From: Mycolicibacterium hippocampi
Lineage (GTDB): Bacteria; Actinomycetota; Actinomycetes; Mycobacteriales; Mycobacteriaceae
NCBI RefSeq assembly: GCF_010723735.1
Contig: NZ_BLLB01000002.1
Span: 5,580,001-5,644,000, forward strand
Direction of reading: 5' to 3'
DNA length: 64,000 nucleotides
Made by a program: the position numbers and the translations under genes. Shown piece by piece: positions 46,059-54,492 of this stretch. The stretch's first letter is position 1, and every line of letters begins with the position of its first letter. Below the pieces are notes generated by a model. The model saw nothing but the letters and a program-made list of their open reading frames with translations, ran no database searches and was not told where the DNA came from.

Positions 46059-46108
46059 CAGACACGAACTCGCACGATCCCGACCGGAATCGTGCGAGTT
46101 CGTGTCTG
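46059..46108. terminator. Perfect 20-bp-arm palindrome after the OYE gene
   Basis: Arms at 46059-46078 (beginning CAGACACGAACTC) and 46089-46108 are exact reverse complements over 20 bases, with a 10-base spacer. It starts nine bases beyond the OYE stop and would form a very stable RNA hairpin. It may be a terminator or one copy of a dispersed intergenic palindrome; no T tract. Confidence 0.65.
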
Positions 46109-46116
46109 CTCGCGGG

Positions 46117-47220
46117 TCAGGCGGAGAGTTGCTCCGCTTCGGCGAGTGTGGGGTAGTCGATGTAGCCGGCGGGCCCGGGCGCGTAGAACGTCGCAACGTC
46201 GGGCTCGTTGAGTTCAGCGCCCAGAACAAGCCTCTCGATCAGGTCCGGATTGGCGAGGAACCCGCGGCCGACGGCGGCGGCGCTGATCACGCCCCACTCG
46301 GCCAGCTGTTCCAACACGGCGAAGTCGGAGTCGACCTCACGCGGGGTGTTGAGCACCACCGCGCCCTCCCACTGGGTGCGCAACGCGGCGAACGCGGCTT
46401 GCGAGGGCTCGATCAGCATGTGCAGATACGCGATGCCGAGAGGGGCGATCCGGCACAGCAGTGCCTCGTAGGCGCTGACTTGGTCGACCTCGCGCATGTC
46501 GCCGGCACCGTTTCCGGGCGAGATGCGCAGTCCGACGCGTTCCGGTCCGATCTCCGCCGCAACCGCCTCGACCACTTCCGCGGTGAACCGGGCACGGTTG
46601 CGGGCCGAGCCGCCGTAGCCGTCGGTGCGCTGGTTGACAACATCGGACATGAACTCGTGCAGCAGGTATCCGTTGGCGGAATGGATCTCGACGCCGTCCA
46701 TGCCGGCATCGACGGCCCGGCGCGCAGCCGAGCGGAACTGCCCGACGATCGAACCGATCTCGCTCTCGGTCAACGCTCGCGGCACCGGCAGGGGTTGCTT
46801 GCCCGCCGGTGTGTGGGCCGTCAGTTCGGCAGCGATGGGTGAGGGACCCACCGTTTCGAAGCCGCTGATATCGGGATGCGCCATGCGGCCGACGTGCCAC
46901 AGCTGGACGAACATCTTGCCGCCGGCTGCATGCACCGCGGAAGCGATCTCGGCCCACTTGTCCTGATGCCGGTCGGTGTAGAGACCCGGCGTGTTCATGT
47001 AAGCGCCATTGGCCTGTTCACAGACGGCCGTGGCCTCGCTGATGATCAGACCCGCCGAAGCCCGCTGCGCGTAGTAAACAGCTGCCAACTCGGAGGGAGT
47101 CGCGTCGGGATCGGCGCGGGTTCTGGTCAACGGTGCCATGAAGATTCGATTCGACATGGATGCGCCGCCCAAGGTGACAGGCTTCAGCAGGGCGGAGTTT
47201 TCACCGAGAGCGAAGGTCAT
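46117..47220 (-). CDS. Old Yellow Enzyme family ene-reductase
   Basis: 367 residues. FMN TIM-barrel motifs: NRIFMAPLTRTRADPD, KMFVQLWHVGRMAHP, GVEIHSANGYLLHEFMSDVVNQRTD (substrate-binding His-Asn pair), RVGLRISP, and the C-terminal GRGFLANPDL flavin-phosphate site. Reduces activated C=C bonds with NAD(P)H. Physiological substrate unknown. The RidA gene lies 60 bp upstream, same strand, and both are divergent from a MarR gene that likely controls them. Confidence 0.93.
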   Translation of the reverse strand: MTFALGENSALLKPVTLGGASMSNRIFMAPLTRTRADPDATPSELAAVYYAQRASAGLIISEATAVCEQANGAYMNTPGLYTDRHQDKWAEIASAVHAAGGKMFVQLWHVGRMAHPDISGFETVGPSPIAAELTAHTPAGKQPLPVPRALTESEIGSIVGQFRSAARRAVDAGMDGVEIHSANGYLLHEFMSDVVNQRTDGYGGSARNRARFTAEVVEAVAAEIGPERVGLRISPGNGAGDMREVDQVSAYEALLCRIAPLGIAYLHMLIEPSQAAFAALRTQWEGAVVLNTPREVDSDFAVLEQLAEWGVISAAAVGRGFLANPDLIERLVLGAELNEPDVATFYAPGPAGYIDYPTLAEAEQLSA

Positions 47221-47280
47221 GCCTGCAGTCAGCGCACATCACCGCGGATTCATTCCCTCAGGCGAGTTCGTGGCCCACTC

Positions 47281-47703
47281 TCACTCGCCCTGCCCGACGA
47301 TCGCGCTGACCTTGATCTCGACCCGCATCTTCGGCGCGCCCAGCGCTGTGACACCGATCTGCGTCCAAATCGGCGCCCGGTCCCCGATCCGCTTGCGGAA
47401 CTGCTCGACCATCACGCGGGTGTGCGCATCGCCGATCTCGTCGTCTTCGACCGGTACGTGGTACGAGTCCACCGTCACCACATCGCGCCAGGTGGCCCCC
47501 GCGGCGGCCAACACGCGCTCCACGTTGTCGAAGGCCCGCACAATCTCGTCGTCGAGCACGTCGGGAAACCGGACGTCGTCGTCCCAGCCCCCCTGCCCGG
47601 AAATCTCCACCCGGTCTCCGATCCGCAGCGCCTGGTTGTAATGCAGCTTCTCTCGGGCCATCTCACCAAAGCCCGGAGTGATGAAGAATTCGATCTCAGG
47701 CAT
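47281..47703 (-). CDS. RidA (YjgF/YER057c/UK114) family protein
   Basis: 140 residues. Family pattern with ISGQGGWDDD, FDNVERVLAAAGATWRDVV and the conserved Arg in KMRVEIKVSAIV. RidA proteins hydrolyse reactive enamine/imine intermediates, forming a trimer; this one could instead belong to an enzyme subgroup specialised for the pathway. Begins 22 bp from the first MarR-type operator and precedes the ene-reductase gene. Confidence 0.88.
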   Translation of the reverse strand: MPEIEFFITPGFGEMAREKLHYNQALRIGDRVEISGQGGWDDDVRFPDVLDDEIVRAFDNVERVLAAAGATWRDVVTVDSYHVPVEDDEIGDAHTRVMVEQFRKRIGDRAPIWTQIGVTALGAPKMRVEIKVSAIVGQGE

Positions 47704-47724
47704 TTCCGATTCCCTTCGGTATTT

Positions 47725-47773
47725 ACTTCATGCGTGAAGTCAACCTAACACGCAATGACTTCACGCGTAAAGT
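47725..47773. promoter_or_regulatory. Paired MarR-type operators between ridA-like and marR-like genes
   Basis: ACTTCA-TGCG-TGAAGT (47725-47740) is a perfect dyad; ACTTCA-CGCG-TAAAGT (47758-47773) is a near copy with one mismatched pair. Their centres are 33 bp apart, three helical turns, in the 95-bp gap between the two divergent genes. Expected for a MarR protein repressing both directions. Confidence 0.72.
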
Positions 47774-47798
47774 GACGGTGTCGGGATAGGCTGCCGGC

Positions 47799-48290
47799 AT
47801 GGCTCGAGCCAAGAAGCGGGACCCGGCCCCACCAGAAGATTCGCTGTGGCTGACCGCGACGGAGAAAGAGGCTTGGACGGGGCTGATCTCCCTCATCCTG
47901 CTGCTGCCCGGCCGGCTCGAGGCGCCGCTGCGCAAGGTCGACCTGACCTTGTTCGAATACCTGACGTTGAGCCATATTTCAGAGGCCGAGGATCGCCGGA
48001 TCCGGATGAGCGAGCTGGCGTACCTCACCAACGGGTCACTGTCGCGGTTGTCGAACGTGGTCAAACGATTTGAACAGCGCGGCTGGGTGGTGCGCTTCCC
48101 CGACCCCACCGACGGGCGTTACACCATCGCCGCGCTCACCGATGTGGGATATCGCCTCGTCGTCGATGCTGCACCGATCCACGTGCAGGCCGTACGAGAT
48201 TTTGTGCTCGACCCGCTCAGCGCCACCGATCAGCAAGCGCTCGCCCGCATCGCGGCCAAGTTGAGAATCAGGCCGGCAGACCTGACGTAG
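47799..48290 (+). CDS. MarR-family transcription regulator
   Basis: 163 residues with the winged helix at about 45-130: LTLFEYLTLSHISEAEDRRI, MSELAYLTNGSLSRLSNVVK (recognition helix) and the wing VVRFPDPTDGRYTIAALTD. Probably represses itself and the ridA-OYE operon through the paired dyads in the shared promoter. The ligand may be an electrophile or quinone handled by the ene-reductase (inference). Confidence 0.9.
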   Translation: MARAKKRDPAPPEDSLWLTATEKEAWTGLISLILLLPGRLEAPLRKVDLTLFEYLTLSHISEAEDRRIRMSELAYLTNGSLSRLSNVVKRFEQRGWVVRFPDPTDGRYTIAALTDVGYRLVVDAAPIHVQAVRDFVLDPLSATDQQALARIAAKLRIRPADLT

Positions 48291-48314
48291 ATACTCCTGC
48301 CGGACGTGACCTGG

Positions 48315-49547
48315 TCAGATCAGAATCGTCAGCGGATTCTCGACCCTCCGCACGAATGCTGCCAGCCACTGCGCGGCCACGGCACCGTCGATCACCCGGT
48401 GATCGGCGGACAGGGTCACGGTCATCACGGTGCCCACAGCCAGTTCGCCGTCCACCACGACTGGACGCTGGGTCGCCCCACCGACAGCGAGGATTCCCGC
48501 CTGTGGCGGGTTCAAGATGGCCGAGAACTCGCTCACCCCGTACATGCCGAGGTTGGAGACCGAAAAACTGCCGCCTTCGAGTTCATGCTGTTGAATCCTG
48601 CCGGCGCGGGCGCGTGCCGCGAGGTCGGCGATCTGGGTGGCGATCGCCGACACAGTGAGACTCTCCACGCCCCGGATCACCGGCGTCAGCAAGCCGCCGT
48701 CGACCGCGATGGCAACCGCGATATCGGCCGCCGAGAACCGGCGGATCGAATCGCCGTTCCAGATACCATTCGCCTCGGGCACTTCCACCAGGGCACCGGC
48801 CACCGCCTTCAGCACGAAGTCGTTCACCGATACCTTGGTGGTTCCTGCCTCGTTGACCGAGCGCCGCAGGTCCAGCAGGGCGTCCACCCGACAGTCGGCA
48901 ACGACGTAGAAGTGCGGCACCGTGGACTTGCTCTCGGTGAGCCTTCGGGCGATCGCCCTGCGCATACCGGTCAGCGGGATGTCGACATGATTCGTTTCTG
49001 CAGGTTCGGCCGTTGATGCAGGTGCTCGCACCGGTTGTGTTGCCGCCTCGGCGTTCTGGACCGGCAGCAGGTCCAGATCCCGACGGACGATTCGTCCGCC
49101 CGGTCCCGTGCCGGTCACCGCATCAAGATCGATGCCCCTCTCCCGGGCCAGCTTGCGCACCAACGGTGTGGCGAACAGGCGTCGACCGTTGGTCACCGTC
49201 GGCGCTTCGGGAACGGGTTCGGCCGCCTCCAGTACCGGCGCCCCCGATTCCGGATCCTGCGGCGCCGCGCCGGCCAGCGGGTCCGACTCATCGCCGGTGG
49301 CGGTTTCCCCCGGCGCCAACACCAAGGCTATGGGTTCCCCGATGGGGACGGTGGCGCCGGCGTCGGCGAGCAAACGTGACAGCACGCCGCCCACCTCGGC
49401 TGCGTACTCGACAACCGCTTTGTCCGTTTCGATTTCGGCGATCGGATCGCCGATCGAGATCTCCTGGCCGACTTCGACCAGCCAGGTCTGGATGATCGCT
49501 TCGGTCGCATTGGCCAATACCTCGGGCATCCGCACGACGGTGGCCAT
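48315..49547 (-). CDS. 2-oxoacid dehydrogenase E2 component (lipoyl acyltransferase)
   Basis: 410 residues. One lipoyl domain (about 1-78) with the modified Lys in EIETDKAVVEY; a Pro/Ala/Glu linker; a peripheral subunit-binding domain (about 125-160, ATPLVRKLARERGIDLDAV); and the acyltransferase domain with SVSNLGMYGVSEFSAILNPP and the catalytic DHRVIDGAVAAQW. It moves the acyl group from lipoate to CoA. Overlaps the E1 gene by one base. No E3 (lipoamide dehydrogenase) lies in the window. Confidence 0.93.
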   Translation of the reverse strand: MATVVRMPEVLANATEAIIQTWLVEVGQEISIGDPIAEIETDKAVVEYAAEVGGVLSRLLADAGATVPIGEPIALVLAPGETATGDESDPLAGAAPQDPESGAPVLEAAEPVPEAPTVTNGRRLFATPLVRKLARERGIDLDAVTGTGPGGRIVRRDLDLLPVQNAEAATQPVRAPASTAEPAETNHVDIPLTGMRRAIARRLTESKSTVPHFYVVADCRVDALLDLRRSVNEAGTTKVSVNDFVLKAVAGALVEVPEANGIWNGDSIRRFSAADIAVAIAVDGGLLTPVIRGVESLTVSAIATQIADLAARARAGRIQQHELEGGSFSVSNLGMYGVSEFSAILNPPQAGILAVGGATQRPVVVDGELAVGTVMTVTLSADHRVIDGAVAAQWLAAFVRRVENPLTILI

Positions 49548-51736
49548 CAGTTCACCTCGCCCATGCCGATACGGATCTTCTCCAGCCCGGCAACCACTTC
49601 CTCGGTGCGTGCGATCGCCGCACGTTCCAGCACTCTGGAGATGCTCGGCGACGCCTCCTCCCCCGACACCCGCTCGACAGGCTGGTCGAGCCAGTCGAAG
49701 AGTCGGCGCTGGATCTCATCGGCCAGCCAGCCGCCGTAGGAGCTGCCCTGGGCACCCTGTTCCACGATCAGCACCGCGTTGGTCTTCTTCACGCTGGCCT
49801 CGATGGTGCCCCAGTCGATCGATGCGCGGTCCAGCCAACGCAGGTCGATCAGTTCGGCGTCCATGCCGGTCTGTTCGATCGCCTCGGCACAGTGGCCCAC
49901 CATCGACAGGTAACTGATCACGGTCACGTCGTTGCCGACCCGCCGGATCGCGGCATGGCCCGGCGGAATGATGTAGTCGAGATCCCCGTCGGGAATCTGA
50001 TCAGCGATCCCGTAGAGGTCCACATGCTCGATCACGAGTACCGGATCCTGCAGTGCCAGTGCGGCGTTCATCAGACCTATGTAGTCGGCGGCCGTCGACG
50101 GCGCCACGATTCTCCAACCCGGGCTGGTGGCGAAGATCCCGGCCGGATCCATCAGATGCTGCGAGCCGTATCCGGATCCCATCGCGACCTTGGTGCGGAG
50201 CACGAATGGAACGGAGTTCTCGCCGCCGAACATGTGGCGCGCCTTCCCGATCTGGTTGAACACCTGATCGGCGGCGACCCACATGAAGTCGGGGTACATG
50301 AACTCCACCACCGGCCGGAACCGGCCGTCGAGCGCCATGCCTCCACCGATTCCGGTGAAGGCGTTCTCACTGATCGGGGTGCCGACCAACCGGTTGTCGC
50401 CGTACTTGGCCAACCCCTTGGTCGCGCCGTTGGTGCCACCGTTGAGATGGTGAACGTCCTCGCCGAAGATCACGATCCGATCGTCGGTTTCCATCCGGCG
50501 GTCCATCACCCCGGAGACGGCTTCAACGAATTTCACCGGGCGCCAGGGGCCTTCGAACGTCGTCGGCTCCAGCGCGGCCAGCGAGTTCAGTTCGCTGGCG
50601 TCGCCGCGGACACCGACGTTGACGAAACTGGGATCCGGCCAGAGTTCGGGCCGGATGCGGCGCTTGCCCGCCTTTTCCGGATCGGATTCCAAGAGTTCGG
50701 CTACCGCTTCAGACATCGCGTCCTGCGCCTGTTTGCGCAGCGACGCCACAGCCGCCTCGTTGATGAGTCCCAGCGCGATCATCTGATCCGCCACCTTCCG
50801 GAGGGGATCCCGCGCGCGCCATGACGCTTCTTCGTCCTTGTCGCGGTAGCCGAAGGCACTGCCCGGGAAAGGCCCGTTCTGGTGGAAGAACCGGTAGACC
50901 TCCGCCTCGATGACAGCGGGTCCACCGCCGTTGCGCATCTGTTCGGCCGCCTGCTGGGTCGCCAGGTGCACCGCGAGTGGATCCATTCCGTCGACGCGCC
51001 AACTGGGAATCCCGAAACCCTGCCCACGGACCGACAACCGTGGATCGGCGGTGATCTCGTCGACACGGGTCGACACCGCGTACAGGTTGTTCTCTATGAA
51101 GAAGCAGAACGGCAGCTTCCAAGCGGCCGCCAGGTTCATGGTCTCCAACACCGAGCCGATCTGGCTGGATCCGTCGCCGAAGTAGCTCATCGTCAAGTCT
51201 GTTGTGCCACTGTGCTTTTGCGCCCAGGCGTTTCCGGCTCCCATCGGGACCCCGCCGCCGACAATCGCGTTGGTCCCCAGTGCGCCCGCCTCGAACCACT
51301 GCAGGTGCATCGAGCCCCCGCGACCGCGGCAGAACCCCTGGGCCAAGCCGAGGATCTCGGCGAGCGTCTTCTGAAGCAGGCGCTGGATCTTGGGCGTGAT
51401 CGCCGCGGCCGGGTCGATCACCCCACCGGAGACGTGGGTCAACGCTTTGGCCAGGAATTGATGGTGACCGCGATGGGAACCGTTGACCGCATCGGACGAC
51501 CGGAGGCCGACAATGGATCCAACCGCGCCACCTTCCTGCCCGATGCTCGAGTGCGCGGGACCATGAACCAGACCTTCGCCGGCCAGTTCCAACACCACCT
51601 CCTCGAACACCCGGATGATGTGCAGCTCGGCGAGCATCGTGCCGAGAAGCGCCGGGTCAGCGGCCTCCCAGTCCTCGTCGGTGGTCGACAACTCGATCCA
51701 GGGAGCGCCCGTTTCCAGGCGGTTCTGCTGTGGCAT
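49547..51736 (-). CDS. Fused alpha-beta E1 component of a 2-oxoacid (or acetoin) dehydrogenase
   Basis: 729 residues from ATG 51736 (MPQQNRLETGAPW, preceded by GAGGGAC). Residues about 40-360 form E1-alpha with the thiamine-diphosphate motif GDGSSQIGSVLETMNLAAAW; about 395-729 form E1-beta with GEDVHHLNGGTNGATKGLA and the C-terminal transketolase-like region (VLIVEQGAQGSSYGGWLADE). It decarboxylates a 2-oxoacid, or cleaves acetoin, and acylates E2. Single-chain E1 of this kind is known but is less usual than separate subunits. Divergent from the VOC-GntR operon, whose putative operators adjoin its start. Confidence 0.92.
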   Translation of the reverse strand: MPQQNRLETGAPWIELSTTDEDWEAADPALLGTMLAELHIIRVFEEVVLELAGEGLVHGPAHSSIGQEGGAVGSIVGLRSSDAVNGSHRGHHQFLAKALTHVSGGVIDPAAAITPKIQRLLQKTLAEILGLAQGFCRGRGGSMHLQWFEAGALGTNAIVGGGVPMGAGNAWAQKHSGTTDLTMSYFGDGSSQIGSVLETMNLAAAWKLPFCFFIENNLYAVSTRVDEITADPRLSVRGQGFGIPSWRVDGMDPLAVHLATQQAAEQMRNGGGPAVIEAEVYRFFHQNGPFPGSAFGYRDKDEEASWRARDPLRKVADQMIALGLINEAAVASLRKQAQDAMSEAVAELLESDPEKAGKRRIRPELWPDPSFVNVGVRGDASELNSLAALEPTTFEGPWRPVKFVEAVSGVMDRRMETDDRIVIFGEDVHHLNGGTNGATKGLAKYGDNRLVGTPISENAFTGIGGGMALDGRFRPVVEFMYPDFMWVAADQVFNQIGKARHMFGGENSVPFVLRTKVAMGSGYGSQHLMDPAGIFATSPGWRIVAPSTAADYIGLMNAALALQDPVLVIEHVDLYGIADQIPDGDLDYIIPPGHAAIRRVGNDVTVISYLSMVGHCAEAIEQTGMDAELIDLRWLDRASIDWGTIEASVKKTNAVLIVEQGAQGSSYGGWLADEIQRRLFDWLDQPVERVSGEEASPSISRVLERAAIARTEEVVAGLEKIRIGMGEVN

Positions 51737-51811
51737 GTCCCTCATTTCCATCGACGGCGGGCGGCTCGGGTGCCGGTCGATCTCTTGGCTCTGTGTCGCG
51801 AACATACCTCG

Positions 51812-51886
51812 ATTGGATACACTTTGGCCATAGTTCTTGCGAAAATGCCCGTCGGGACCGCTATTATCAGGGTTATTGGATCCACT
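51812..51886. promoter_or_regulatory. Twin 12-bp direct repeats, candidate GntR operators
   Basis: ATTGGATACACT (51812-51823) and ATTGGATCCACT (51875-51886) differ by one base and start 63 bp apart, six helical turns. They lie in the promoter region shared by the E1-E2 operon and the VOC-GntR-dehydrogenase operon, the second abutting the GAGGAGG ribosome site at 51887. The core TGGATCCA is self-complementary, as for FCD-type GntR sites. Confidence 0.6.
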
Positions 51887-51897
51887 GAGGAGGTTTC

Positions 51898-52422
51898 ATG
51901 CCGCTACCGGGTCTGGTCGGCACCGACCACATCGGCTTCACCGTGCCCGACCTCGAGCAGGCGCACGACTTCTTCGTCCGCGTACTCGGATGCACCCACG
52001 TCTACACACTCGGGCCCTACGCCCACGACGACGACTGGATGAAGGAGCACCTCAACGTCCACCCGCGCACAGTGATGCGTGAACTCCGGTTCTACCGCTG
52101 CGGCACGGGGGCGAACTTCGAGGTCTTCTCCTACGAACCGGCGGACGGCCAAGCGCCGCAACCCCGGAACAGTGACGTCGGCGGACACCATCTGGCCTTC
52201 TACGTGCACGACATCGACGCCGCGGTTGCGTATCTGCAGTCCGAGGCGGTCGAGGTGCTCGGCGGGCCGACAGCCAGTCGAAACGCCAGCGAAGGGCAGC
52301 GTTGGGTGTACTTTCTGAGCCCGTGGGGCATGCAATTCGAACTGGTCAGCTTTCCCGAAGGCAAGGCCTACGAAGCCGACGCCGACGTACTGCTGTGGAA
52401 CCCGAACCAACCGGCGGACTGA
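51898..52422 (+). CDS. VOC (glyoxalase/dioxygenase superfamily) protein
   Basis: 174 residues with two beta-alpha-beta-beta-beta modules: GTDHIGFTVPDLEQAHDFFV with the first metal His, and GGHHLAFYVHDIDAAVAYL, then WGMQFELVSFPEG with the metal Glu. A vicinal oxygen chelate metal site is therefore intact. Members isomerise, epimerise or cleave small acyl compounds. Strong GAGGAGG before ATG. First gene of an operon with a GntR regulator (7-bp gap) and an aldehyde dehydrogenase. Confidence 0.87.
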   Translation: MPLPGLVGTDHIGFTVPDLEQAHDFFVRVLGCTHVYTLGPYAHDDDWMKEHLNVHPRTVMRELRFYRCGTGANFEVFSYEPADGQAPQPRNSDVGGHHLAFYVHDIDAAVAYLQSEAVEVLGGPTASRNASEGQRWVYFLSPWGMQFELVSFPEGKAYEADADVLLWNPNQPAD

Positions 52423-52429
52423 CTCCCCG

Positions 52430-53089
52430 ATGACCCAATCCCAGGTGCGCGACGGCGTCACCGGCGCCCGAGTGGCTGACGAACTGCGTAATGCCATCCT
52501 GCGCGGAATGTATCCGCCAGGAACCCGATTACGGCAGGAGGAGCTCGCAAACCAGTACGGCGCCAGCCGAGTGCCGGTGCGAGAAGCGTTGCGGATACTC
52601 GAATCCGACGGTCTCGTCACCACGGTGGCCAACGCCGGCGCATGGATCGCCCGTCTAAGTCTCGACGAATGCGTGGAGCTCTATCAGGTCCGCGAACGGA
52701 TCGAACCGCTGTTGCTGCGTTACAGCATGCCGCACCTGCCCAGTGAGCAGGTCGACCGGCTGGCCACTCTGGCCGAGGAGATGGCGGCAGTCCACGATGT
52801 CGAGCGGTTCCTGGAACTGGATCGCGAATTCCATCTCGGCAGTTACGCGGGAGCCAACACCACGTTCCTGGGACAGACCGTGGAGCGGCTGTGGAACACC
52901 ACTCAGCACTATCGCCGCGCATTCACCCAACTCCTGAACGAAGACAGTCATCGCATCCTGCACGACGAGCACCACATGTTGGTCGCCGCGATCCGCGACG
53001 GCGATTCCACCGAGGCCGAGCGGGTGCTCCTCGGCCACATCCGACGCACCCGACGCCAACTCGCCAATCACCCAGAAGTCTTCGAGTAA
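52430..53089 (+). CDS. GntR-family regulator, FCD (FadR) subgroup
   Basis: 219 residues. N-terminal winged helix (about 12-75: ADELRNAILRGMYPPGTRLR, SRVPVREALRILESDGLV), C-terminal FCD helical ligand domain (about 80-205) with DREFHLGSYAG and HEH metal-site-like residues in DEHHMLVAAIRDGD and GHIRR. FCD regulators sense carboxylic acids. It probably binds the ATTGGAT repeats upstream of its operon. Confidence 0.92.
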   Translation: MTQSQVRDGVTGARVADELRNAILRGMYPPGTRLRQEELANQYGASRVPVREALRILESDGLVTTVANAGAWIARLSLDECVELYQVRERIEPLLLRYSMPHLPSEQVDRLATLAEEMAAVHDVERFLELDREFHLGSYAGANTTFLGQTVERLWNTTQHYRRAFTQLLNEDSHRILHDEHHMLVAAIRDGDSTEAERVLLGHIRRTRRQLANHPEVFE

Positions 53090-53114
53090 CCACACCACCG
53101 AACAGGATCCGCAC

Positions 53115-54491
53115 ATGGCAATCGCAACCATCAACCCGGCCACCGGCAACACCGTCGAGACCTTCGAACCGCACGACAGCGCCGAGGTGGAACGGCGCAT
53201 CGCCGAGGCCTACCAGGCGGCACAGACGCTGCGCAGCACCAGCTACGCCCAGCGGGCGGAATGGATGCACGCCACCGCCGACCTCCTGGAAGCCGATGTG
53301 GACCGCGCCGCCGCGATGATCACCCTGGAGATGGGCAAGCCCATCGCGCAGTCCCGCGGCGAGGTACTCAAGTGCGCGAAGAACATCCGCTTCTACGCTG
53401 ACAACGCCGAATCATTCCTCGCCGCCGAGGAACTCGCCGATCCATCCGTTGTGGCGGCGTCCTCCGCGGGCACGGTGTGGCAGCCGCTTGGGGTCGTGCT
53501 GGCCGTCATGCCTTGGAATTATCCTCTGTGGCAGGTCATTCGGTTCGCTGCACCGGCGTTGATGGCAGGAAACACCGGCCTGCTCAAGCACGCGTCGAAC
53601 GTGCCGCAGTCCGCGTTGTACCTCGACGAACTCTTCGAGAGGGGCGGCTTTCCCTCCGGTTCGTTCCGCACCCTGTTGATCGGGTCCGCTGAAGTTGCTG
53701 CGGTGATCGAGGACCGACGTGTCAAGGCGGTCACGCTCACCGGTTCTGAGCCGGCGGGCCGTTCCGTGGCCTCGACTGCGGGCCAGGAGATCAAGAAGGC
53801 CGTGCTGGAACTCGGCGGTTCGGATCCCTTCATCGTCATGCCCAGCGCCGACCTCGAGGCGGCATCAACCACCGCGGTGAAGGCACGGATCTCCAACAAC
53901 GGCCAGTCCTGCATCGCCGGAAAGCGATTCATCATCCACGCCGATGTCTACGACCAGTTCGTCGGCCTCTTTGTCGACAAGATGAAGGCTCTTGTCGTCG
54001 GGGACCCAATGGACGAAGCGACCGAAGTCGGCCCGCTCGCCACCGCATCAGGTCGCACTGATGTCGCCGAACTGGTCGACGATGCGGTCGCCAAGGGTGC
54101 GCAACTCCTCACCGGCGGCGGCGCTCCGGACCAGCCCGGGTGGTTCTACGAACCGACCGTTCTGACCGGCTTGTCCGACGACATGCGGATCGTGATGGAG
54201 GAGACCTTCGGCCCGGTGGCCTCGGTGTACAAGGTGGCAGACCGCGAGGAGGCCGTGCACGTCGCCAACCAGACGACGTTCGGGCTGAGCTCGTCGGTGT
54301 GGAGTAGCGAAGAAGCAGAACAGGATTGGTTCATCGCCAACCTCGATGCCGGCGCGGTGTTCCTCAACGGCATGACGGTTTCCTACCCCGAGCTGCCGTT
54401 CGGCGGGGTCAAGGACTCGGGCTACGGGCGCGAGCTCGCCGCCGCCGGCATCCGCGAATTCTGCAACCTGAAGACGGTCTGGAAAGCCTGA
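53115..54491 (+). CDS. NAD(P)-dependent aldehyde dehydrogenase, succinate-semialdehyde dehydrogenase type
   Basis: 458 residues (like M. tuberculosis GabD1, Rv0234c). Motifs: PWNYPLWQVIRFAAPALMAGN, general base Glu in LELGGSDPFIV, catalytic Cys in NNGQSCIAGKRF, EETFGPVA and PFGGVKDSGYGRE. It oxidises an aldehyde to the acid; succinate semialdehyde is the best guess by family only. 25 bp after the GntR gene, with AGGA before the start. Confidence 0.9.
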   Translation: MAIATINPATGNTVETFEPHDSAEVERRIAEAYQAAQTLRSTSYAQRAEWMHATADLLEADVDRAAAMITLEMGKPIAQSRGEVLKCAKNIRFYADNAESFLAAEELADPSVVAASSAGTVWQPLGVVLAVMPWNYPLWQVIRFAAPALMAGNTGLLKHASNVPQSALYLDELFERGGFPSGSFRTLLIGSAEVAAVIEDRRVKAVTLTGSEPAGRSVASTAGQEIKKAVLELGGSDPFIVMPSADLEAASTTAVKARISNNGQSCIAGKRFIIHADVYDQFVGLFVDKMKALVVGDPMDEATEVGPLATASGRTDVAELVDDAVAKGAQLLTGGGAPDQPGWFYEPTVLTGLSDDMRIVMEETFGPVASVYKVADREEAVHVANQTTFGLSSSVWSSEEAEQDWFIANLDAGAVFLNGMTVSYPELPFGGVKDSGYGRELAAAGIREFCNLKTVWKA

Positions 54492-54492
54492 G

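Noticed and set aside
49892..52042. Long forward-strand frames opposite the E1 gene
   Set aside because: Antisense to a well-supported enzyme; no motifs and no ribosome sites.
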